IMG/VR virus record: IMGVR_UViG_3300036790_000359
Location: 1-22,082 of that record
Length of the DNA stretch: 22,082 bases
Direction: 5' to 3' (one strand)
Origin: a virus
Shown: positions 1 to 7,043 of the stretch, one piece after another
Numbering within the stretch: position 1 is the stretch's first letter
Layout of the letters: each line of letters starts with the position of its first letter
The notes under the pieces: model-generated
Database searches by the model: none
What the model saw: the letters and a program-made list of their open reading frames with translations, nothing else
Told to the model about the DNA's origin: nothing
Translations under genes and position numbers: made by a program

Positions 1-166
1 GCTTGACGACCTGCACCAGGCAGTCACCGGGGACATGGACACGGGGCGGGGTGACGAACCGGACCCGCAACCTGGCTAGGGTGCTGGACTCGTCCAGCCT
101 GCAGCAGTACTTGCCGGGTGCGAGGTCGGCGGGGATCTCGCCGGGGTTGGCCACGGCCACGCTCAT
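1..166 (-). CDS. Hypothetical protein, truncated by window edge
   Basis: The frame is open from ATG at 166 to the window edge, so the C-terminus is missing. The start overlaps the stop of the upstream gene by ATGA, which implies translational coupling. About 55 residues are visible, with a Cys-Cys pair near residue 21 and a later Val/Arg-rich stretch. I recognise no family. It is the last visible member of the leftward small-gene operon. Confidence 0.6.
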   Translation of the reverse strand, partial: MSVAVANPGEIPADLAPGKYCCRLDESSTLARLRVRFVTPPRVHVPGDCLVQVVK

Positions 167-384
167 GACTGCGCCCTCACTTCTGCCCAGATCGCGGCTG
201 CGGCTCCGGGGTCGGTGACCGGGTTCACGGCTGTGAGATGCGTGTGCCCGGTCACCTTGAGGTCGTGGGCCATCCCGCTCTGGCAGGTGGCTAGGTAACC
301 CGACCAGCCCTTCCGGGGGCCGTCCGGGATGACGCGGTACACGAAGCAGCGGGTTCCGCAGTAGTTGCAGTAGGCACCAGCCAT
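163..384 (-). CDS. Small CxxC protein, probable zinc knuckle
   Basis: A 73-residue protein begins with a Cys cluster (C6, C9, C13 in a CNYCGTRC context), suggesting a small metal-binding fold. The start ATG follows the upstream stop by a few bases, with GAGGG as a weak SD. It overlaps the next gene by ATGA. Function is unknown; short zinc-knuckle proteins of this sort are common in actinophage small-gene regions. Confidence 0.65.
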   Translation of the reverse strand: MAGAYCNYCGTRCFVYRVIPDGPRKGWSGYLATCQSGMAHDLKVTGHTHLTAVNPVTDPGAAAAIWAEVRAQS

Positions 385-387
385 CGG

Positions 388-585
388 TCAGCCCTCATCT
401 TCCGCGTCGCCGCTTGCCCACTGCGGGTCGTTCTCAGTACCTGCGCAGTGCTCACACACCCGGAACCCGGCCCGCCACTCGCTGGCCGCCATGCCGTCGC
501 CGCACTCGCCGAGCACGTAGGTCCCGAGTGGGTGACCTTCGATCACGTCGCCGGGCTTGAGGCCGGTCATGTCTGGCCATGCCAT
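388..585 (-). CDS. Hypothetical protein with CxxC
   Basis: A 65-residue acidic protein with a Gly-rich N-terminal half and a CEHC motif near residue 45. Start 585 is set by the strong SD GGAAGGAAC about 6 nt upstream. A GGTACCACA element lies between this SD and the upstream stop codon. No family recognised. Confidence 0.65.
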   Translation of the reverse strand: MAWPDMTGLKPGDVIEGHPLGTYVLGECGDGMAASEWRAGFRVCEHCAGTENDPQWASGDAEDEG

Positions 586-613
586 CGCATTGTTCCTTCC
601 GTTCGTGGTTGAG

Positions 614-622
614 TGTGGTACC
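614..622 (+). repeat. GGTACC start-associated repeat, copy 1
   Basis: TGTGGTACC on the + strand, between the stop of the 631-879 gene and the SD of the 388-585 gene. Read along the leftward transcript it is GGTACCACA. Confidence 0.7.
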
Positions 623-630
623 TAGGCCAG

Positions 631-879
631 TCAGTAACGCGAAGTCCCGTCCGGCCAGTGATCTTCCAGCAGTTCCGTGTCATGCTCGTCACAGTTCCCG
701 AACGAGGCACCCGGCCTGGATGGTGCGCCGCAGTGCACAACCCTGGGACCGTTGCCATACTCGATCACCCACCCGCAGCGGCCACGGCGGAACAGTGCGG
801 CCTCCTCGGCGGTGAACCGGCCCGGATCGACGTCCGGGGTGACGATCGTGTCATGTGGGTACGGGTAGTTGTAGCTCAC
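631..879 (-). CDS. Hypothetical Cys/His-containing protein
   Basis: An 82-residue protein starting with GTG four bases after the upstream stop. It has a Tyr/Pro-rich N-terminus, then Cys residues in CGW, HCGAP and NCDEHD contexts, which could form a C-C-C-H zinc site. No enzyme motif is visible. It is probably translated by coupling to the 883-1089 gene. Confidence 0.6.
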   Translation of the reverse strand: MSYNYPYPHDTIVTPDVDPGRFTAEEAALFRRGRCGWVIEYGNGPRVVHCGAPSRPGASFGNCDEHDTELLEDHWPDGTSRY

Positions 880-882
880 CGG

Positions 883-1089
883 TCAGCCCCGGTCCAGTGG
901 GGCAACCGCGAGATATTCCTCGCTGGCAGGTTCGCCGCCCGTGTCGAACGCGGCCCGGTCGTCGCCCTGGCTGACCAGGAGCATCCTGTCGTCCACGAGT
1001 AGTTCCACGGGGGCCATCTTTTCGCCGGGCGTGGCCCATGCGGCGGCTGCCCGCAACTGCTCTGCGCTGCATGAAAGGTCGAACAGCAT
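883..1089 (-). CDS. Hypothetical protein
   Basis: A 68-residue acidic protein. Start 1089 lies 5-6 nt after the SD GGGAAGGAAC and has a GGTACC element upstream. It contains an Ala-rich helix followed by a beta-like segment (ELLVDDRMLLVSQGDD). Family unknown. Confidence 0.6.
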   Translation of the reverse strand: MLFDLSCSAEQLRAAAAWATPGEKMAPVELLVDDRMLLVSQGDDRAAFDTGGEPASEEYLAVAPLDRG

Positions 1090-1118
1090 CTTCTTTGTTC
1101 CTTCCCGTAGTAGCTGGT

Positions 1119-1127
1119 TGTGGTACC
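1119..1127 (+). repeat. GGTACC start-associated repeat, copy 2
   Basis: TGTGGTACC immediately downstream of the HAD gene stop and upstream of the SD of the 883-1089 gene, in the same orientation as the other copies. Confidence 0.7.
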
Positions 1128-1130
1128 TGC

Positions 1131-1649
1131 TCAGTCTTGCGGGTCCTGCAGCCCGGTCAGGAACTTCCGGGCCAGTTCAATGTCATCGTCGGTGAGCCCA
1201 GTACGCTCGTCCACCTGCACTACCAGGTGCGGCTGGTCACCTGCCAGCGAGGCGGTCACCTCGGCCGCGTCCGGCTCATCGTCGAACCACACGAACGGGC
1301 GCCCCGCGGTCCACGGCACGAACCCGTGTGCTTTGTGGATCCGCGGCCCGCTGAACTTCACCCACCCGGGCATCGTTGCCGCAGGCAGGCGGGGCAGGCC
1401 GATCTCCGGGCCGACCCATGTGTTGGCCTCATCTTCCCAGGTGCTGCCCCACGCGAGTTCCGCGCCTGTGTCCGCGGCGAGTTTCAGCAGCGCCGGGCCG
1501 TGAGCCGGGTTGAGGTACAGCGTGAGCCGCAAGCCCTGGACTTCAACGCGCCGCTTGACCCATCCGGGGTGACACCGGCAGTACGGCGGCTTGCACCGCA
1601 GCATGGGGTTGAGAACCCCGTCTACGTCGATGAGGATCAGCGGTTGCAT
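1131..1649 (-). CDS. HAD-superfamily hydrolase/phosphatase
   Basis: A 172-residue protein with the HAD signatures in order: motif I DVDGVLNP (residues 8-15, nucleophile Asp and acid Asp), motif II Ser/Thr in AWGSTWED, a Lys in HKAHGF, and motif IV WFDDEPD. The HAD fold transfers phosphate through an aspartyl intermediate; the substrate cannot be read from sequence. Known phage HAD proteins include polynucleotide 3'-phosphatases and nucleotidases, but the length suggests a minimal cap-poor phosphatase. Start 1649 lies 9 nt after the upstream stop, so translation is probably coupled. Confidence 0.85.
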   Translation of the reverse strand: MQPLILIDVDGVLNPMLRCKPPYCRCHPGWVKRRVEVQGLRLTLYLNPAHGPALLKLAADTGAELAWGSTWEDEANTWVGPEIGLPRLPAATMPGWVKFSGPRIHKAHGFVPWTAGRPFVWFDDEPDAAEVTASLAGDQPHLVVQVDERTGLTDDDIELARKFLTGLQDPQD

Positions 1650-1658
1650 CGGGAGCGT

Positions 1659-1868
1659 TCAGCCTTCCTGCTCGGCGATGGTGATCTCGGCCCAGTACAG
1701 GTAGCGGGGCGGAACCCCGTTGATCTTCGAGCAGGTGTGCGCCTCGTAGGGCGCGATCTCCATCGCGGGGTCGAGCCCGAAGAAGTTCCCGGCCTGGTCC
1801 AGTGCGTTCTGCTCCATCTCGCGGGCACTGTCGCCCTCGACTCTGACGGTGATCTGACGTGCGGCCAC
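1659..1868 (-). CDS. Hypothetical small protein
   Basis: A 69-residue protein. I chose the GTG at 1868 because GGAAGGAAC sits 6 nt upstream; a longer frame back to 1928 would run across the promoter. It alternates beta-like segments (QITVRVEGD, WAEITIAEQ) around an Ala/Asn-rich helix. Family unknown. Confidence 0.6.
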   Translation of the reverse strand: MAARQITVRVEGDSAREMEQNALDQAGNFFGLDPAMEIAPYEAHTCSKINGVPPRYLYWAEITIAEQEG

Positions 1869-1900
1869 TGCGGTGTTCCTTCCGCTTGATTGGTGCTTCC

Positions 1901-1929
1901 ACTGTAACACTCTTCCGGGGTACCACACA
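1901..1929 (-). promoter_or_regulatory. Putative leftward promoter
   Basis: The strand complementary to 1901-1912 reads GAGTGTTACAGT, identical to the 12-mer at the operon-head promoter near 11,210. The -10 would be TACAGT (1901-1906). No good -35 is visible. An inverted-orientation GGTACC copy (1919-1924) covers the spacer/-35 edge, suggesting repression. Confidence 0.45.
1919..1927 (-). repeat. GGTACC repeat in inverted orientation
   Basis: GGTACCACA on the + strand, the reverse of the other intergenic copies. It overlaps the spacer of the putative promoter at 1901-1929. It is the only inverted intergenic copy seen. Confidence 0.55.
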
Positions 1930-1997
1930 GCTAAACGCGCTGGTCAGAGCAAGAATCTTCCCCGAAAACCGGCGTCTCATCCTGCACAGCTACCCCC

Positions 1998-2441
1998 CTA
2001 GAACCCCCCGAAGATCCCGAACCCATAGCCATGGAACCCGCCGGTGCCGGGCATGTGGAACGTCCCGCCCCTAGCCATGCGCGCACCCCGGAATCCCCAC
2101 CGTGCAGCATGCCCCACAGCATGCGCCGCGCCCCGTGCCTCACCAGCGACCGCCGCCGCACCGTAAGCGGGGTTATGCGGGTAGATCTGGCTGCTGCCGC
2201 CACCGTCCCATCCTGGGGCCTGAGCGGGGTGCCTGGTAGCGAGGCTCACGCAGAACACGACGCCGGCGAGCAGTGCTGCGGCACCGAGAGTTCTGACGGT
2301 CAGGCCACCCCACCGGCCGTGCCTGTGGCAGTCCACGCCGCACACTGGCTTGTGTGGCAGGGGGGCACGCGGCGCGGGGGGCTGGGCAGGTGCCCGCCTG
2401 GTGCCGTACACGCCCATGTAGTCCCAGAACGGGTCGCTCAT
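1998..2441 (-). CDS. Small membrane protein with Gly/His-rich tail
   Basis: A 147-residue protein. A Pro/Arg-rich N-terminal segment precedes one hydrophobic helix (residues ~50-68, starting TVRTLGAAALL). A long Gly/Ala/His/Phe-rich low-complexity C-terminus ends in repeated GFG/GFGIFGGF. It is likely a single-pass envelope protein; function unknown. Its ATG overlaps the ATPase stop (ATGA) and has SD GGAAGGGA. About 130 bp downstream hold no further gene, only promoter-like sequence. Confidence 0.65.
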   Translation of the reverse strand: MSDPFWDYMGVYGTRRAPAQPPAPRAPLPHKPVCGVDCHRHGRWGGLTVRTLGAAALLAGVVFCVSLATRHPAQAPGWDGGGSSQIYPHNPAYGAAAVAGEARGAAHAVGHAARWGFRGARMARGGTFHMPGTGGFHGYGFGIFGGF

Positions 2442-4024
2442 CGCTGCATCCCTTCCATCTGTGACCAGAACGAGGGTGCGGGCACCGCAGCGTCCGCTTG
2501 AGCGTCCGCGCGGTCGTCCGCGAGACTCTTGAGCATGTCCTCAACGGTGATCAGGTCTCCGGCGTCCGCGATGAGTTCCTCGGCCGCCTCGTCCATCGCT
2601 TCGGGCCACATGCCGCCCGCGACACGGGCAACGGCCCGCAACTGGCGGAAGATCTGCGCCGTGCGCCCGCCGTCGCCCTCGGTGATCTGCTGGCCGCGGG
2701 CTTCCCGGTCGAGTTCCTTCACGGCCTGGAGCAGTGGTGTCTCCAGTGCACCCATGATCGCGGCGAGAGCCTTGCCGATCACCTCGCCCTCAGCGTCGGC
2801 CTCATCGTCGGGCTGCGGCATGTATTGCGCCGGCCGCTCCATGCGGATGATGACCGAGCGGGCGAGCAGATCCGTGAGCTTGTCCCGCTGCACGGTGATC
2901 AGCTGATCCTTCCCCGCGATGACCGCAGGCCCGTACACGGGCTTGACGCTCACGGTTGACTTCCCGGTGACCCATGAGCCTTTCTTGCTGTAGGAGCCGA
3001 GCAGTACGGCCTGCAGATCTTTCGCCGCCGACCCGGTCGTCCCAAAGACAAGCTGCGCATCATCGGGCAAAGCGACATCGTTCAGCTCATTCAGGATTCC
3101 CGCCATCCCCGCCGGCGTGACCTTCACCAGCCGGCCCACCCGTGACAGCAGCAGCACGGCGATCAGGTCCATGAGCGTCGACTTACCCGAGCCGTTCTGC
3201 GACGAGGTGAGCAGCAGTCGCGCGGTCGCCCGCCAGATGAGTTTCTTATCGGCGCCTCGCGCTGCGGCATGCGCGATCCACAGCACCACGGCGACTACGG
3301 CGGCACGCGACGGAAACTGAATGTACTTGCAGAGGTACAGGCCCATCTCCTCTAGTACCTGCCGCAGCAGTTCCGCCGCGTCTGGCCTAGCCCGCCGCGC
3401 GGGTGCCCGCACCGCTGACGGCTCGAGCGCATCCGTGTCGCGCGTGGCGATCTGCGCCCGGCCTGCGTCGGCCCGTTCCCGCCGCAACGCTGCCCGGTCA
3501 CGGTAGTGCTGGCTGCCTTCCCAGGCCTGGCCAGCTTCCGCGGCTGGTGCCGGTGTGCCGGTCTCGGTGTCCATAGTGTCCCCTTCTATGTCCTGGCGCT
3601 GTACCCGTGCCATGGCTGCCCGCTGCTGCCGCCATTTGGCGAACCCCGTCCGGGGATGCAGGTCCCACCAGTTCCCCAGCTCCTCCGAAGCGCGCTCGCG
3701 GGCCCAGTCTTCCGCGCCGATCCACAGCCGTAGCGTTTCCTTGATGCCCTCGGCCTCACCGAGGCGTGAGAGCAGGAACGAGCAGGCGGCTTCCGCTGCG
3801 GCGTGCTCAGGTTCTACGCAGTCCGCCCACCATTCGCGCTTGAGCGCGTCATACCGGGCCCGCGCGTCCCTCGCTGCCGCGTCGGCACGTTCCTGCCGTA
3901 GCGCTTCCCGGTCGCGGCGTTCACCTTCCGCGATCACAGCCGTGATCACGTCTTCATCGGCGCCGGCGCACAGTGCGGCTAGCTGCTCATCGGTGTACCC
4001 GGTCAGATCCATGGTGGTGGTCAC
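2438..4024 (-). CDS. P-loop ATPase, DUF3631/primase-helicase-like
   Basis: A 528-residue protein, the largest in the leftward arm. The GTG at 4024 overlaps the upstream stop (GTGA). The first ~200 residues are charged and helical (repeated RxRADA/RRERADA). A Walker A-like SSQNGSGKST follows at ~274-283. After it come VYGPAVIAGK and LARSVIIRMER (~363-397), resembling the conserved end of DUF3631 domains found with phage and plasmid primase/helicase proteins. No clear acidic Walker B is seen. I infer a role in replication initiation or helicase loading. Confidence 0.65.
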   Translation of the reverse strand: MTTTMDLTGYTDEQLAALCAGADEDVITAVIAEGERRDREALRQERADAAARDARARYDALKREWWADCVEPEHAAAEAACSFLLSRLGEAEGIKETLRLWIGAEDWARERASEELGNWWDLHPRTGFAKWRQQRAAMARVQRQDIEGDTMDTETGTPAPAAEAGQAWEGSQHYRDRAALRRERADAGRAQIATRDTDALEPSAVRAPARRARPDAAELLRQVLEEMGLYLCKYIQFPSRAAVVAVVLWIAHAAARGADKKLIWRATARLLLTSSQNGSGKSTLMDLIAVLLLSRVGRLVKVTPAGMAGILNELNDVALPDDAQLVFGTTGSAAKDLQAVLLGSYSKKGSWVTGKSTVSVKPVYGPAVIAGKDQLITVQRDKLTDLLARSVIIRMERPAQYMPQPDDEADAEGEVIGKALAAIMGALETPLLQAVKELDREARGQQITEGDGGRTAQIFRQLRAVARVAGGMWPEAMDEAAEELIADAGDLITVEDMLKSLADDRADAQADAAVPAPSFWSQMEGMQR

Positions 4025-4224
4025 TGGGATTCCCCGCACTCGGACGCCTCGAACAGTGCCGCGTCATCCGGGGTGGCCGGCTCGCTGGCGCTGCCGCCGA
4101 ACAGGTCACCCTGACCGGGCATCTGCTGGGCCTCTGACCGGCCGAACAGTCCCGGCTGCGGCTCACGCCTGCCTAGCTGGGTCCGGTCGAAGTGCCCGGG
4201 CCGGAACTCGCTCCAGTCCGCCAT
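4021..4224 (-). CDS. Hypothetical acidic/Gly-Pro-rich protein
   Basis: A 67-residue, probably disordered protein. Repeated LFG-type tripeptides (GLFGRSE, DLFGGS, ALFEAS) may be short linear binding motifs. Start 4224 has SD AGGGGGA. It directly precedes and overlaps the ATPase, so it may be an accessory factor, but this is inference only. Confidence 0.6.
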   Translation of the reverse strand: MADWSEFRPGHFDRTQLGRREPQPGLFGRSEAQQMPGQGDLFGGSASEPATPDDAALFEASECGESQ

Positions 4225-4253
4225 GGTGTCCCCCTAGTTCTGCTGTGTTCCGG

Positions 4254-4409
4254 TCAGGACTCGCGGATGCGCGCCTTGATGCCCTCGACCAGGTACGGCT
4301 CAAGCTCGTTGCAGACCGCGTAAGCGGTGTGCTCGTACTCGACGGTCACCACGTCGGCGACCTCGGCTCGCTCCCCGATGCTGGTGTCGACCAGGTAGAC
4401 ATTCCACAT
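4254..4409 (-). CDS. Hypothetical 51-residue protein
   Basis: A short ORF of 51 residues, acidic (many Glu/Asp and Val). Its RBS is part of the repeated element: GGAGGTACCACA runs straight into ATG. GC-rich third positions and tight spacing to both neighbours support it as real. Family unknown. Confidence 0.6.
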   Translation of the reverse strand: MWNVYLVDTSIGERAEVADVVTVEYEHTAYAVCNELEPYLVEGIKARIRES

Positions 4410-4418
4410 TGTGGTACC
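4410..4418 (+). repeat. GGTACC repeat fused to an RBS, copy 3
   Basis: TGTGGTACC directly abuts the start codon of the 4254-4409 gene. On the transcript, GGAGGTACCACA doubles as Shine-Dalgarno and repeat. Confidence 0.7.
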
Positions 4419-4427
4419 TCCGGTGTG

Positions 4428-4640
4428 CTAGTTGACGCTCGCTGTATTCACGCGCCGTACGGCCTGCTGCAGGTCCCGTGCTGCCTCGCATGCGATGACC
4501 AGTGCCCCGTGTGCTGCCTGCCCGGCTGCATAGTCGTGGCCGCCCGGTGCGTCCAGCCATGCGCCGGTCAGTGTGTCTGCGGCTTGTGCTGTACGCGCTG
4601 CGTGTTCCCGCAACTGCTGTATGTGATCAGCGTAGCTCAT
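4428..4640 (-). CDS. Hypothetical helical Ala-rich protein
   Basis: A 70-residue protein, mostly predicted helix (Ala/Gln/Arg-rich), with a central Gly/Asp/Pro turn. A GGTACCACAC element touches the ATG at 4640, with a G-run ahead of it as SD. Possibly a small coiled-coil protein. Family unknown. Confidence 0.6.
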   Translation of the reverse strand: MSYADHIQQLREHAARTAQAADTLTGAWLDAPGGHDYAAGQAAHGALVIACEAARDLQQAVRRVNTASVN

Positions 4641-4641
4641 G

Positions 4642-4650
4642 TGTGGTACC
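4642..4650 (+). repeat. GGTACC repeat, copy 4
   Basis: TGTGGTACC adjoining the start of the 4428-4640 gene. It is one of two copies only 33 bp apart. Confidence 0.7.
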
Positions 4651-4674
4651 CCCGCCCCGTGAAACGCCGTGTTG

Positions 4675-4683
4675 TGTGGTACC
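4675..4683 (+). repeat. GGTACC repeat, copy 5
   Basis: Second copy of the tandem pair, in the gap after the stop of the 4702-4959 gene. Confidence 0.7.
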
Positions 4684-4701
4684 TAGAGCGACTAGGCTTA
4701 G

Positions 4702-4959
4702 TCAGTCGCGGGTTAGCTCAGTGCGCATCGGGCGGCCGGGCCCGATGACACTCGACAGGCAGTGCCCCGGAATGTGCGGCACGGTTCCGCTGATCCCATA
4801 CCCGTAGCCCTGGATCCACGCTGGCCATAGGTCACGGTCGGCGGGCAGTTCCCGCTGCGCCGCGAACCTGATCGCAGGCGTGTTGAGTGTGGCGAGCGCG
4901 TCAGCCTCGCCCGCGTCCCGGCCTGCGAGCCATGCCCGCCGCTGCGGTGTGTCCGGCAT
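4702..4959 (-). CDS. Hypothetical protein
   Basis: An 85-residue protein with an Arg/Ala-rich N-terminal helix (RRAWLAGRDAGEADALATL) and a Gly/Tyr/Pro-rich second half. Start 4959 lies just inside the upstream gene's TAG context, so coupling is likely. The RRAWLAGRxAGExDA type of start occurs in several actinophage small proteins, but I cannot name a family. Confidence 0.6.
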   Translation of the reverse strand: MPDTPQRRAWLAGRDAGEADALATLNTPAIRFAAQRELPADRDLWPAWIQGYGYGISGTVPHIPGHCLSSVIGPGRPMRTELTRD

Positions 4960-4961
4960 GA

Positions 4962-5189
4962 CTAGCGCTCATCCTCGTGCAGCCGGATGATCCGGGCGCC
5001 GTCCTGCCGCCAGATCCGCCCGTCAGCGTCCCCGCCGCGTGACTCGTCCTCGGGCGAGACGTCGACCCGGGTGACCTTCCGTCCCTCCGTGTCGTGCAGC
5101 CCTACGCGGATGTTCACGATGCATCCGTCCGTCTCGATGTGCAGCGTATTGTCCCGCTCATCGCCGGCGTAAAACTCGATGCGCTTCAT
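4962..5189 (-). CDS. Hypothetical beta-rich protein
   Basis: A 75-residue protein beginning MKRIEFYAGD, with alternating hydrophobic strands (TLHIETDGCIVNIRVGLHD). Start 5189 is chosen because GGAAGGAACACC precedes it; a longer frame to 5321 runs into the upstream intergenic element. Family unknown. Confidence 0.6.
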   Translation of the reverse strand: MKRIEFYAGDERDNTLHIETDGCIVNIRVGLHDTEGRKVTRVDVSPEDESRGGDADGRIWRQDGARIIRLHEDER

Positions 5190-5220
5190 GTGTGGTGTTC
5201 CTTCCCTTGCTGCTCGGTTG

Positions 5221-5229
5221 TGTGGTACC
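5221..5229 (+). repeat. GGTACC repeat, copy 6
   Basis: TGTGGTACC upstream of the GGAAGGAAC SD of the 4962-5189 gene. The linker on the transcript is GGTACCACACAACC followed by about 12 nt to the SD. Confidence 0.7.
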
Positions 5230-5293
5230 CGGTAAGTCCATGACCCGCGGCCCGTCTGGGGAGCAGGCGAGCCGGGATCAAGGCCCGGCCGGG

Positions 5294-5488
5294 TCAGGTC
5301 GTGGGCTTGCAGGCTGGGCACGGCTCATCGAACACGTGATGCGGGCCGGCCGGGGCGGGTGTGACCTGGTATCCGCTGCGCTCCCAGTCCGCCGCGGATT
5401 CCGCGACACGCAGGGCGCGCTGCTCCTTGGTGAGCGTCATCAGGTGGGCCGTGCCGATGTGCACGACCCCGTGCGGCTTGCTGGTCAC
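5294..5488 (-). CDS. Hypothetical protein with C-terminal CPAC
   Basis: A 64-residue protein. The GTG at 5488 overlaps the upstream stop (GTGA) and has GGGAG upstream; an alternative GTG at 5503 is less likely. It contains a helical segment (TKEQRALRVAESAADWERSG) and ends with CPAC, a possible half zinc site. Confidence 0.55.
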   Translation of the reverse strand: MTSKPHGVVHIGTAHLMTLTKEQRALRVAESAADWERSGYQVTPAPAGPHHVFDEPCPACKPTT

Positions 5489-5661
5489 GGCGTGATCTCC
5501 CACTGGCCGATGATGTTGCCGTTGCCGTCCAGCACGTTGCCGTTCCGGAAGCCGTCGCGGGCGCGTGCGCTGACCCGCTCAAGGTATTCCGGGATGGCCA
5601 GATCGGTGCCCATCTCTTCGGCTTCGGCGTTGTCCAGGCTGAGCGTAAGCGTGAACTTCAT
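5485..5661 (-). CDS. Hypothetical 58-residue protein
   Basis: A 58-residue ORF starting MKFTLTLSLDN and ending in a G/N/D-rich segment plus GQWEITP. The pattern is a beta strand, an acidic helix (AEAEEM) and a beta hairpin. ATG at 5661 is preceded by GGGAGACCGGAACC. It overlaps the next gene by GTGA. No function inferred. Confidence 0.6.
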   Translation of the reverse strand: MKFTLTLSLDNAEAEEMGTDLAIPEYLERVSARARDGFRNGNVLDGNGNIIGQWEITP

Positions 5662-5699
5662 GGTTCCGGTCTCCCGTGGTTGTGGTGTGGCCGTGCCGG

Positions 5700-5933
5700 T
5701 CAGGTGGTGGTGGGCTTGCGCAGGTACACGAGCCGGCCAGCGCGGGACAGTTCCGCGTCGTGCGGCTGGTCGCGGTACTCGCGGTTCGTGATGCCGTAGT
5801 TGACAGCGGCGTCGGACTGCGTCTCGATCACGCTGCCGTCATCGAAGACAACGGTGTAACGCGGGTTGCCGTTCACGCTGTTGTTGAGGCGGTTCGTGCT
5901 GACGACCTTCACGCCTCGCAGGATGTTAGCCAT
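5700..5933 (-). CDS. Hypothetical beta-rich protein
   Basis: A 77-residue protein with strands around RYTVVFDDGSVIETQS and a C-terminal basic segment. SD GGAAGGAACC lies 8-9 nt before the ATG. The upstream leader keeps ACCACAACC but lacks GGTACC, so it is a degenerate copy of the start-associated element. Confidence 0.6.
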   Translation of the reverse strand: MANILRGVKVVSTNRLNNSVNGNPRYTVVFDDGSVIETQSDAAVNYGITNREYRDQPHDAELSRAGRLVYLRKPTTT

Positions 5934-5982
5934 CGGTTCCCGGTTCCTTCCGGTGCTGGGTTGTGGTCTGGTCTGGTGCAGG

Positions 5983-6276
5983 TCAGGCTGCGGTGCGCTT
6001 GATCACGATCGGCGCCGGATGCGGCGTGCCGGGCGGGTCCTCCTGTGACCCGTCATCGTGGATCCGGCCGCACCGCTGGAAGACGACCGCGATGCTCCGG
6101 CACGTGAGTGGGCCCATGTCCGGCCCGGGCCGGACGCCGCGCATCTCCCAGCAGCCGCACCCTAGGCGGGTGACCTGCTCCGCGATAATGTCGGCGGTCA
6201 CCCGCCGGTTGTCGGTTGTGTCGCACGGAACCCGCACGATCCCGCCGGGCTCAACTGGGTTGTCTTGGCTGGTCAC
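5983..6276 (-). CDS. Hypothetical Cys-containing protein
   Basis: A 97-residue protein with four Cys in the centre and second half (GCGCWE, LTCRS, QRCGR), a possible metal site. GTG at 6276 follows GGAAGGAACGCGGAAAC. It is the first leftward gene after the 6.3-kb divergent promoter. Confidence 0.6.
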   Translation of the reverse strand: MTSQDNPVEPGGIVRVPCDTTDNRRVTADIIAEQVTRLGCGCWEMRGVRPGPDMGPLTCRSIAVVFQRCGRIHDDGSQEDPPGTPHPAPIVIKRTAA

Positions 6277-6301
6277 GTTTCCGCGTTCCTTCCGGTTGGC
6301 T

Positions 6302-6369
6302 TATGTAATGCAGTCTAACACGCTGACCAGCGGTTGCATAGTGAAACACGCCGCAAGATGCATTACACT
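6302..6369. promoter_or_regulatory. Divergent promoters with inverted-repeat operator
   Basis: Leftward: TGGTCA (6324-6329), 16-nt spacer, TACATA (6302-6307). Rightward: GTGAAA (6341-6346), 17-nt spacer, TACACT (6364-6369). A perfect 8-bp inverted repeat, GTAATGCA (6305-6312) and TGCATTAC (6359-6366), overlaps both -10 regions. This is the expected layout for autoregulation by the RHH protein encoded at 6377. The region is AT-richer than its surroundings. Confidence 0.55.
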
Positions 6370-6376
6370 TGGGGGC

Positions 6377-6586
6377 ATGGTCACACCCAACAGAAACCAC
6401 AGAGTCAGCGACACGGTCTATAACGCTGCCGCATCCCAGGCCGGCCACGATGACATCACGGTCACAGACGTCATCGTGGCCTGTCTCGCCGCGTACGGCG
6501 GTACCGACGCACGCCCCGCGGGTGTCCAGCTCGCCGCAGCGATAACCCGTGCCCTGGGCATACAGCGGCGCCAGCACGCGAAGTGA
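6377..6586 (+). CDS. Ribbon-helix-helix (Arc/CopG-like) regulator
   Basis: A 69-residue basic protein. It has a short strand (HRVSDTVYNAAASQ) followed by a helix-turn-helix pair (ITVTDVIVACLAAYGG), as in RHH DNA-binding proteins, which act as dimers inserting a beta ribbon into the major groove. ATG lies 7 nt after a -10 hexamer with only a G-run between, so the mRNA is probably leaderless. It is on the strand opposite to all flanking genes. Likely autorepressor or switch protein of the local divergent promoter. Confidence 0.6.
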   Translation: MVTPNRNHRVSDTVYNAAASQAGHDDITVTDVIVACLAAYGGTDARPAGVQLAAAITRALGIQRRQHAK

Positions 6587-6604
6587 TGCACGGAAGGAGA
6601 ACCG

Positions 6605-6889
6605 TTGCCCGATCTCATCCCGCTCACCGGCTTGGACGCTGGGCGCACAAACATCCCCGCCGGGGGGATCCGTCTCGCGGACCATCCCGCTGGGAGGATC
6701 ATCGCGAGTATCACCGTCCACCATCCCGCCACGGGCACAGCCGAGCCTCCCAGTGAGGCCGACTATCTCCACTGGGAAACCGGGCCGGATGGGTCCGTGA
6801 CATGCACCGATGGTTACGAGGCGATCGTCTATGACGGCTACCTGACCGCGTTCCGGATGGTGCCCGGTCACCCGTCCCCGGCCTGCTGA
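6605..6889 (+). CDS. Hypothetical protein downstream of RHH gene
   Basis: A 94-residue protein with TTG start at 6605, set by GGAAGGAGAACCG directly upstream. It lies 18 nt after the RHH gene, so they are co-transcribed. It contains strands and Gly/Asp turns (LHWETGPDGSVTCTDGYEAIVYDGY) and no known motif. Its last 22 nt overlap tail-to-tail with the leftward 6868-7038 gene. Confidence 0.6.
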   Translation: MPDLIPLTGLDAGRTNIPAGGIRLADHPAGRIIASITVHHPATGTAEPPSEADYLHWETGPDGSVTCTDGYEAIVYDGYLTAFRMVPGHPSPAC

Positions 6890-7038
6890 GCTTGACGGTC
6901 TTTCTTCCACCATGCGGCCAGCACCGCAAAGGGTGTTCCGGTGAAGTACCGGGCCGCATCCCCGATGGTGACCGGTTCGCCGTCGTGAGCGTCACGCCAC
7001 GCAACGAAATCCCCGTACGTGTCCGGGTGGCTAGTCAT
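6868..7038 (-). CDS. Hypothetical 56-residue protein
   Basis: A short ORF with many aromatics (YGDFVAWRDAHDG, ARYFTGTPFAVLAAWWKKD). The DAARYFTGTPFAVLAAW segment resembles a small helix-turn-helix-like recognition unit, but this is weak. It starts 6 nt past the upstream stop with no clear SD, so coupling is likely. Confidence 0.55.
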   Translation of the reverse strand: MTSHPDTYGDFVAWRDAHDGEPVTIGDAARYFTGTPFAVLAAWWKKDRQAQQAGDG

Positions 7039-7043
7039 CGTGG

